From: Patella vulgata
Taxonomy: Eukaryota; Mollusca; Gastropoda; Patellidae
Length of the DNA stretch: 64,000 bases
Assembly (NCBI RefSeq): GCF_932274485.2
Contig: NC_065883.2
Span: forward strand, 12,894,222 to 12,958,221
Reading direction: 5' to 3'
The position numbers and the translations under genes were made by a program. The notes below the pieces were generated by a model. That model was not told where the DNA came from and did no database searches. It saw only the letters and a list, made by a program, of their open reading frames with translations. Shown here one piece after another: positions 56,775 to 64,000 of this stretch; the stretch's first letter is position 1; every line of letters starts with the position of its first letter.

Positions 56775-57704
56775 GTAAGTCTGTCACGATTTAGACACAA
56801 ATGTCATTATTTTTATTGTGTATCCACTGTGTTGCCACATTGTTCAGCCCCATTCATCTGTCCATATCTCATATTGCAAGAGTTGATTTAATAATAAGGC
56901 CACGTCAGTTTGATCTTCTGTTTTTTTCAGGAATGCCTATTAATTTTTTGCTTCATATTTCTTGATGGAAAAAAATAATTAAAAAACAAAAAGGACTTTT
57001 TTTGCTCCTTCCCTAGGCTTTTAGTTCCACATTTTTAGATTTTAAAATTTAAAACAAAAATTTTTTGATATTTATTTAACAAGACATTGAAGAACTACAA
57101 ATTAATTTTGTTGGGCCTAATATTTCTTGAGGAGGAAAAAAATGTGTTTTGAAAACAAAATGTAAATGTTTGATCTTATCAGAGGCTTTTAGTTCAACAT
57201 TTTTAATTTTTGAGATTTAAAACAAAAAGAAATAGTTTCCGTGACTCAAGGCTCTTAAGAACTAAAAACTATTTTTGTTTGGCCTAATGGTGTAGCTGTT
57301 GAAACTAACTAGACAGTTTACATGAAACGGGAGGCCAACTTGACATAAAATATTGGACTGACTTGACACAATCCAGTATTTTATTGAAGACCTATAACTC
57401 AACAAGTAGGCTCTACCTCTCTTGGAATATACATGTATTGCCTTATTCCCTGTCATCTATAGATCACCATGTTTTTATTAAGAGACAATTTAGTCTAGTT
57501 CTTTGGATCCTTTGGGATTTGTTGAAGAAAGAATTGATACAATCAAGGTATTTGTTTCATTAAAATGCCCATCATTGTAAGATTACTCTTGTCCAATGCC
57601 GATCTTGTGTAGAGTAGTTGATCAGATTGAGTGAAGGAAGAGACTTGTTGAAATGAATACAAATGAACTTGATCTAAAAAAAATGAGGTGTGAGGTGTCT
57701 GTTT
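56775..57704 (+). other. Intron start and repeats after the second exon
   Basis: Begins GTAAGTC. No next exon could be recognised here or before the window's end; it would have to start in phase 1. Confidence 0.5.
56930..57296. repeat. ~190-bp intronic repeat, two tandem copies downstream of the exon
   Basis: GCTTTTAGTTCMACATTTTT, GATTTAAAACAAAAA and ATTTTTGTTKGGCCTAAT occur twice (56930-57122, 57123-57296). They are homologous to 55410-55605, so direct repeats bracket the exon. Confidence 0.75.
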
Positions 57705-57717
57705 TATTGTAAGATTA

Positions 57718-57970
57718 GGGGGTTGGGGGGTTGGATTACTGAATGGTTAGCATGTGCGTGCTGCATCATAAGGTCTGTCATTGAGTCATCTGGCATGATT
57801 TTTATTTCCCGGTTGTCCAACCTTGTGGGTTTTCTCTGGGTCCTACGGTTTCCTCCCACTGCTAAAGACCCCTACGAGCAAGCAAATTATTGAAATAAAA
57901 TTGAACCATAAAATTGTGTTGAGTGGATGTTAAACCTCCCTCCCTTTCTCTCTCTCTCTCTCTCTCTCTC
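57718..57970 (+). mobile_element. SINE-A, copy with internal deletions
   Basis: Lacks the GTACGTGACAAGGAGTAGGG segment and the TATGTTAGTCCCGAAATGAC segment. Target duplication TATTGTAAGATTA at 57705-57717 and 57971-57983. Confidence 0.93.
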
Positions 57971-58493
57971 TATTGTAAGATTAAGCTTGCCCAGTACAAA
58001 ACTTGACTAGAAATAGATCTTCTAATTTGGTAATACTGGTTTTCTTCAATCCGTTCATTGCTTGGTGCACACATGCAGTAATCAATTCATTAATTTTATA
58101 GATTTTATCTAGTTTTCTCGTTAATTATTATTATGTATACTGTAAAGGTGACATTTAAATGAATCTGTTAAATGATTGCGAACATGCTATAGTATAATAT
58201 GCATCCATGTAACACAGTATTTTAAAATGCCATGAGACAAAATGATGTCGGCATTTTCTTTATAATAGATGTTGGTTGTGCTTCAATTATAACAGCTTAA
58301 ATTGTATGAACATTCAGGTTAGGGACTGTAGTGAATCAGTCTAACTTTTTGTTCTTAATTTATGTAAAGTCGGGTTGAAATCAAGTGACGAAGCAAGCTA
58401 AATGGCATATCATATACAGTTATAGTTGAAAGTAAAAATGTTTAACAAGTTATCCACTTTAGTTGAATAGTTTTCAACTAAACAGTTTGAATT

Positions 58494-59123
58494 GATCTGA
58501 TTTTTTTTTATATTTTCGATGACCTACACTACATGAAGATCTGACCGGTTGTAGGGTTCACTCCCATTTCAACTAAGTCCCATTTCGACTACACCCCATT
58601 TTGACTACAAATTTTATTACCCACAAAATCCTGACTCCCATCTAATCAGCATTGAACTGTTCCATCGATTAAGAGATTTAATTAAGGTAATGGTTATTGT
58701 TAAAATAGCTTATATTTTAATTAATCATCTGGACTTCGTGAAATAGTGTGTTTTATTGAAGAATCTCTTTTGGCTATATAGTCTGTTGTTATAAGCTGTA
58801 GTCGAAATGGGATGTAGGCAAAATGGGAGGCTACCGGTTGTAGTGGAAGGTTGCATCAGGGATCATACAAGCGGCTTTTGAACCTATGACATCAGACATT
58901 GATTAATTAATTGGCATTGATGTTTCTAGTGGTTTACCCACAGTTTCGGTATTGCACGCCAAGAACTCGCCGTAACAGACCATTTCATTGGCTAATCCCT
59001 CACTTCAACCAGAACGCGGGTTAAATAACAACTCTTTCAGATCCTGGTCTTGTGAAGACAGCTAAAACGAAATTTTGAACTAAAAAAACAAAACGAAATA
59101 GGATCTGTGTTTTAATCAGATTG
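58494..59123 (+). mobile_element. Inverted-end retroposon-like family U, copy 3, with 27-bp target duplication
   Basis: The body matches 8071-8444 (CTACATGAAGATCTGACCGG, TTTCATTGGCTAATCCCTCA, ending CTGTGTTTTAATCAGATTG). The flanking sequences 58467-58493 and 59124-59150 are identical over 27 bases (they begin ATAGTTTTCAACTAAAC). The body is split by the element at 58555-58832; without that insertion it is about 341 bases. Confidence 0.85.
58555..58832. mobile_element. Inverted-end element with 11-bp target duplication, nested
   Basis: Inverted ends of about 35 bases: left CACTCCCATTTCAACTAAGT...CCCATTTCGACTACA, right TGTAGTCGAAATGGGATGTA...AAAATGGGAGGC. ACCGGTTGTAG at 58544-58554 and 58833-58843 is an exact 11-base duplication. 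The other two family U copies have this target once, which confirms the empty site. An 9-11-bp duplication fits Mutator-like elements. Confidence 0.88.
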
Positions 59124-59375
59124 ATAGTTTTCAACTAAACAGTTTGAATTTGATTATTTTTCCCCCCGCCTTTCACAGTTTTGTCAGTCCGTCTGGATAG
59201 ATTGTGATATAAACATGTAGAGTTATTGATCAACGTCTATAAAAAGCTGTAAGATCAGACAAAATTTTTTATCTCATCGTTGTGTTGTCCAGTTGAACTC
59301 CCACATGTTACTTAATCTGACGCAGAAAATGGAGTGAAAAGAAATGAGATTAAATTGGTTATTTTTCTGAACTAA

Positions 59376-59632
59376 ATGAAATGAAGTGAAATAGGGTTTA
59401 ACGTCCTACTTTTCTGCTCCTTTGGGCTAGCGAAGACGGCTTTACAACATACAGTGTGCTGTGAGGGCCTTTAACGTCCTACTTTTCTGCTCCTTTGGGC
59501 CATCAAAGACAGCTTTACAACATGCAGTGTGCTGTGAGGGAGTTTAACATCCTACTTTTCTGCTCCTTTGGGTCATCGAAGTGTGCTGTGAGGTAGATTT
59601 TGACAATACAGTGGCGCTATACTGCTTACTCA
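59376..59632 (-). mobile_element. SINE-B tail portion with a threefold internal amplification
   Basis: TTTAACRTCCTACTTTTCTG, CTCCTTTGGGNYANCRAAG and ACAGTGTGCTGTGAGG run three times (starts near 59396, 59470, 59542; the last is shortened). Then comes AGATTTTGACAATACAGTGG. The head half is absent. Confidence 0.82.
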
Positions 59633-59810
59633 TCTAACAACAGTTTAGCAGATTATGCTCAGTCACTTGCAATATTCTTGAATAATGCCCATTTAAATCT
59701 CTTATTATATCACTTTCTGTAAACAAACATTGTTTTTAGTAGCCAACGAATTCAAGTATCAGAGTTTTCAAACATTGTATTTAAGAAATGTGGAGTTTTG
59801 TAAAATTCAA

Positions 59811-60225
59811 TAAACATACATTATGCAAGAGCTAAATCTGCTGATTGCAGGTCTTTCTTTAGGCCTGAAATCTTATCTAAATTATTAATTAGACATTAAT
59901 TAGATATTAATTAACTTATCCAGACCATAATCAACTCTCGATGTCATCTCATGTGTCGGATTTTCATTGGATTTGAATCCGCTCTGCTGCTCAGCGCTCA
60001 TTCATGATTAAATCCAAAAATTGATAACCGAGACTACGTTTTTTATCGTACCGACTTAAGTAATGATGATTGAGTCTAGGTCTAAATTTCAATCGCTTGT
60101 AATTTGGTTCATAGGTGAGCAATTTGACTGAAATTTTCAGCATATCACCTTTATATTATCTAGTTGTTAACTATTTTTATTAGAACTGGCAGCTCTTCAT
60201 CTCATCTTCCATAATGTATCTTTAA
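59811..60225 (-). mobile_element. TTAA-flanked MITE, nearly complete copy
   Basis: Left end TAAACATACATTATGCAAGA (the first TTAA is mutated to ATAA), right end CCATAATGTATCTTTAA. Confidence 0.85.
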
Positions 60226-61236
60226 GATTTTATGCAAGAAACATTTCTGAAAATATCTTGGAATAAACAGAGAAAAAACAAAAAATGTCAGATTTGTCTT
60301 AATACAGTGTTAAACTGGAAGTCGACATAGTTACTGGATAATTACTTGTGTAGAACCGAAGTCAGAAAGAGGTTAATGGTTGGCGTGACCAACAGAGAAT
60401 TGCAGGAAAAAACTGGCATTGACATAGAAGGAAAATTTGATTGGATGTTCTGTCGTGAGATTAGATTTTTTAAGGAGATTAACATTTGCTGATCTGTCTC
60501 TTAGTCGGCCATTTTGTACAGTTGTTTCTTATGAATTAAAAAACTTTTTGTAATCGCAATAAAAATACACGGTCATTGGCTTCTTGATGTGTTGACGTTC
60601 TATATGTGAAGGAAAGGATACTGTACGATATTAAGTCAAATTAGAATTTTTATGGACTAAAGTTTTCACAAAGTCAGATAATAACTTTTACAGACTAAAG
60701 GTTCAAACAAAACTTGGTTATGTACGAAGAAATGACATGACATAACCTATATCCTTCTTGAAAACAAACATGGTGTTTAAGTAAATCAGGAAAAAAACCT
60801 ATGGGGAAAAATCCTTTTTATTCCGAAAAATATGATATAACATTAAAATATATGCTTATTGACAATTTAATCCAAGAAAATGTTGTTACTACCCGTTATT
60901 ATTGAATTTGTTACATAATACCAGTTATTTTCATACAAATATTCTATAATCACAGAACACGAACATTGATCAAATTTGTTATCCCCAATATACAGCCATT
61001 AAAAGGTAGTCTGTCTCGATGCTAAAGCCAGGCTTTTATGCATCGATGTATTGATAATCTCCTCGGCAGACGGTGCACTTGAATATTGATTTTAGATGTA
61101 TGAAGACAGTGGTTGGATAATTACTGATTATATTCATCTTGTTAGTGTGTTGGTATGGCTCATTTAATTTGTTGCTCTTGTATTTCTGATGGAAAACTGC
61201 ACAGTAAAATGTAGACAGCATCATTTTTGATGCCAT
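60226..61236. other. Non-coding stretch
   Basis: Nothing recognised. Confidence 0.4.
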
Positions 61237-61406
61237 AAACATTGGCGTGCACGTAAAAGATCCCTTGACAGTTGGAATTCGATATAAGAGTAGGCAGTAG
61301 TGCCGCTGTCCGGGCAAAATTACCTCATAGCACACTGTATTGCGTATGCCCGTGTTCTTTAGCCCAGTTCGGAGCAGAACAGTAGGATGTTAAACCCCAT
61401 TTCATG
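61237..61406 (+). mobile_element. SINE-B, 5'-truncated copy
   Basis: Begins AACATTGGCGTGCACGTAAA and ends GGATGTTAAACCCCATTTC. The tail is only one ATTTC unit long. Confidence 0.88.
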
Positions 61407-62254
61407 AGTGGGGTTGAGTTGAGTTTGTGTATTGCTTTAGAGGCTAATGGGGAACATATCTATCCTTTAAATATCATGAAAATATGAGGTCAGATAGTGA
61501 ACATGAAAAATCCTTTAGCAATGTATGGTTCTGTTTCTGTCCCCTTTTACACTTTTAATGGTGGAAAACTGCACAACAGTATACAGACAGAACAAATAAT
61601 ACAGCACAGCTTTCGGCAGTACATTTAAATACACATCCCTAGATACAATATATCAAGTGGGAACAACTGAAAAATAAACTGCAGGTTTAAGTGGTACCAG
61701 GTGTTTTTACTTTCTGCTTTTCGATTAATTCAATGAACTTATTTTAATACAGTTATAGCCAAGAGATATGATAAAATTAAATTAAAAGTTGCCATTTTTC
61801 TGTATTATAGATTTTACGTCTGGTTATAGATAATATTATTTTAAAGTATTTAATTGGTTAATATTTACGCAGAGGGTTTGTTGTTAATTTTATTTGTTAA
61901 TTATGTTGATCGTACATGCTACTACAAGATTTAGCAAATCTAATTACACGAGTGCATCATGTACAAATCTGTCCTGTATGACTGAATGAGTTATGTGCGC
62001 TCATGATTATCCGAAAAAAATCTTCATTCCAATACGTGCATTGTAAGTAAGAAGCCAGGAAATAAGGCTTCTGTTACCTACATTATCAGGCACAAAATCA
62101 ATCTTTGTAAAGCACAATCTATGTCATTTTGTCCAGGACACCTTTGTCTTTTATCAATGTTTTATGGATATTTTCAAATACAACAGTACTTTACTCATTT
62201 TAGAACACGTCATATCACATATTTTCATTCTGCTTTTACCATGGACGACAAACA
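61407..62254. other. Non-coding stretch ending in a pseudo-exon
   Basis: At 62239-62259 an ACCATGGACGAC start context runs into GTGGTAAGTG. The donor is part of the tandem repeat that follows, so I do not call an exon. Confidence 0.4.
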
Positions 62255-62760
62255 AGCAGTGGTAAGTGCAGTGTCAGATGTAGTCTATGCACACTTTCTA
62301 GAACATCTGATACCACTTCTCATTTGAGGAATCCACATAGTTTTGTATGGAATGGATTAAATAAGATAGAGGGTAGGTTAGCAACATAAGGTGTAAGGTG
62401 TAAAGATGAGTGCTGTACATGATGCAGTGTATGCACACTTTCTAGAACACCAGATACCACTTGACATTTGAGGAATCCTCATTGTTTTGTATTGAATGGA
62501 TTAAAAAAAGACCATTGAGATGTGATCTTTTGATATAGAGCGACAGGTATGTTAGCTCGGTAACGTGATGGTGTAAAGGTGAGTGCAGTGTCCGATGTAG
62601 TCTATGCACACTTTCTAGAACACCTGCTACCACTTCCCATTTGAGGAATCTACATTGTTTTGTATTGAATAGATTAAATAAGATTGCTGATAGGTGATCT
62701 TGTTTAATAGAGAGAGGGGATGTTAGCTAGGTAATGTGAAGGTATAAAGATGTATAAAAT
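62255..62760. repeat. Tandem array of three ~150-180-bp units carrying repeat Z
   Basis: Each unit holds GTGCAGTGTCNGATGTAGTC (variant in unit 2), TATGCACACTTTCTAGAACA, the reversed Z core (GATACCACTTCTCATTTGAG in unit 1) and TTGTATTGAATGGATTAAA. Units start near 62260, 62408 and 62578. Confidence 0.88.
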
Positions 62761-63069
62761 GATATTAAGGTGTGAATGTTGATACAGTAGCCAAGTAAAA
62801 ACACTCACCACCATATCCTCTTATATAGGAAACTTAATAATAGATGTAAAACCCATTGATGGTGGCAGTTATTTGGCTACCAGCTTCTTGTAATGTCACT
62901 TATAGTTGTCGAGTGGTCATCCGAGATGGTCAAGTAAATTTATAATTATTCTGACCGACAGTCTAGTATCCTTATGTGACCTTTTAAAATCAATACCAAG
63001 ACAGGATGTTTAGGCCATGAAATTTGAGATCCCTTTTGCTTATCAATAAGTAGATATTCAGCCTTTATT

Positions 63070-63455
63070 TCCAGGGGCTTATTGCTTGTGTATTTTGTGT
63101 GTATAAAATTTAATACAACAGTGCTAGGTTAGACTCTTGAATGTAGTGTATTATTGTTTAGATCATGAAATAGAACTGAAGCACGGACTGGTTTTTCCTA
63201 TGGAATAATAAATGCCCTCTCCCCTTTCTAGCAGGTTATTGCTTATGTATTTTTGATATCTAAAATGTAATAAAATGATGCTAGTTTAGAATATTGAATT
63301 AATGTTTTTTATTGTATATATCATGAAACACAGACTTGTTTTCCCAATGGAATGATAAGTGCCCTCTCTCCTTTCTAGCAGATTATTGCTTATCTATTTT
63401 GGATGTATAAAATGTAATAATGTTTATAGCATGGACTAGTTTTTCCTATGTAATA
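63070..63455. repeat. Tandem array of about three ~150-bp units
   Basis: Landmarks TTATTGCTTRTGTATTTT, TTTTTCCTATGGAATAATAA and GCCCTCTCNCCTTTCTAGCA recur (the last at about 63212 and 63361). The last unit is short. Confidence 0.82.
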
Positions 63456-64000
63456 ATAAACCCTCCCCGCACAAGCTACTGTTATTATTTCACGAGATCG
63501 TTGGGGTTGGTTGACTGTCGTGTAACAATTGTAAAGATATCGGTCACTCATGAATAATAAATATATAATAGGGGATATAAAAAAGGGGGGGTCTATTTGA
63601 TCTAGATTTCAGCCACCATGCTTCATTGATACTTGTTAAAAACTTCAGTAAGGGTCGAGAGCTCAGAACGAAAAGGTCAGATCATATTATTTTTAAGAAA
63701 AAGGAGATTTGTTGTTTTTTTTATTTTAAATTACTGGAGTATTATTAATTGTGAGAAAAAGTCTATGAACTCTTTCAATGGAGGGTATACTATATATGGT
63801 TAGTTGATGACAACATTTGAATACAGACTTGTCAAGAACTCTTAAATCAAATGTTAGGACCTTTTAAAAAGGGGTCACAAAATGAAGGTTTGAGTTTGAA
63901 TAACTAGTTTCTTTATGTTGTATTATTGGACTGCAAAAAAAGGTAAAGTAGATAATCTTGAACGGTTTTTGTACCATCTGGACCTATGATGGAGAATATA
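63456..64000. other. Non-coding stretch at window end
   Basis: No exon or recognised repeat. Confidence 0.4.

Noticed and set aside
62239-62259. Possible first exon ACCATGGACGAC...GTG|GTAAGT
   Set aside because: The donor is part of the tandem repeat unit recurring at 62408 and 62578, and its phase (0) does not fit the gene.
63614-63652. Good start context GCCACCATGC
   Set aside because: The frame closes after five codons.
1-64000. LTR elements, retrovirus-like or Polinton-like fossils, CRISPR arrays, rRNA
   Set aside because: No long terminal repeats, capsid-, polymerase- or integrase-like frames, spaced repeat arrays or rRNA sequence recognised.

Overview
This window looks like intron-rich, A+T-rich nuclear DNA of a marine invertebrate, most likely a mollusc. 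That placement rests on the style of the repeats: tRNA-headed SINEs with a CT-rich or CATTT-rich tail, many small inverted-repeat elements, and minisatellites. It is an inference; no species-diagnostic gene is present. I see no rRNA, genuine tRNA gene, CRISPR array, operon or viral element.

One gene can be supported, on the + strand, in the right half. A 165-base exon at 53855-54019 encodes a complete C3HC4 RING finger. It splices in matching phase to a 201-base exon at 56574-56774. Two candidate first coding exons lie far upstream: 40084-40105 (start MKLSGRL) and 37933-37939 (start MY). All the junctions are phase 1. The gene runs off the right edge or continues through exons I could not recognise. 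The RING plus the short N-terminal lead suggests the invertebrate TANC / Drosophila Rolling pebbles family, a tentative memory-based match. If right, it is a scaffold protein with RING, ankyrin and TPR domains, of which only the N-terminus lies here.

The rest is repeats. Two SINE families dominate. SINE-A has a tRNA-Ser/Leu-like head and a (TC)n tail (about 25 copies or pieces). SINE-B has a different tRNA-like head and an (ATTTC)n tail (about 21 copies or pieces). Their heads are unrelated but their last ~20 bases before the tail are the same, which suggests one shared LINE partner. Many copies keep clear target-site duplications, and several are 5'-truncated or nested. Small DNA elements include a ~400-bp family flanked by TTAA (8 copies, one inserted in another), a hAT-like element (38793-39206), two long-TIR elements (28661-28843, 54597-54875), two foldback elements and an element with an 11-bp duplication (58555-58832). 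A further family (8071-8444, 20703-21259, 58494-59123) has inverted ends but long, variable target duplications. A dispersed ~45-100-bp repeat occurs about a dozen times. Several minisatellites and tandem duplications complete the picture.

Layout: 1-37.7 kb, repeat-rich DNA without recognisable exons; 37.8-40.1 kb, candidate promoter and first-exon area; 40.1-53.85 kb, first intron; 53.85-56.8 kb, the two solid exons; 56.8-64 kb, next intron or downstream DNA with tandem repeats near the end.
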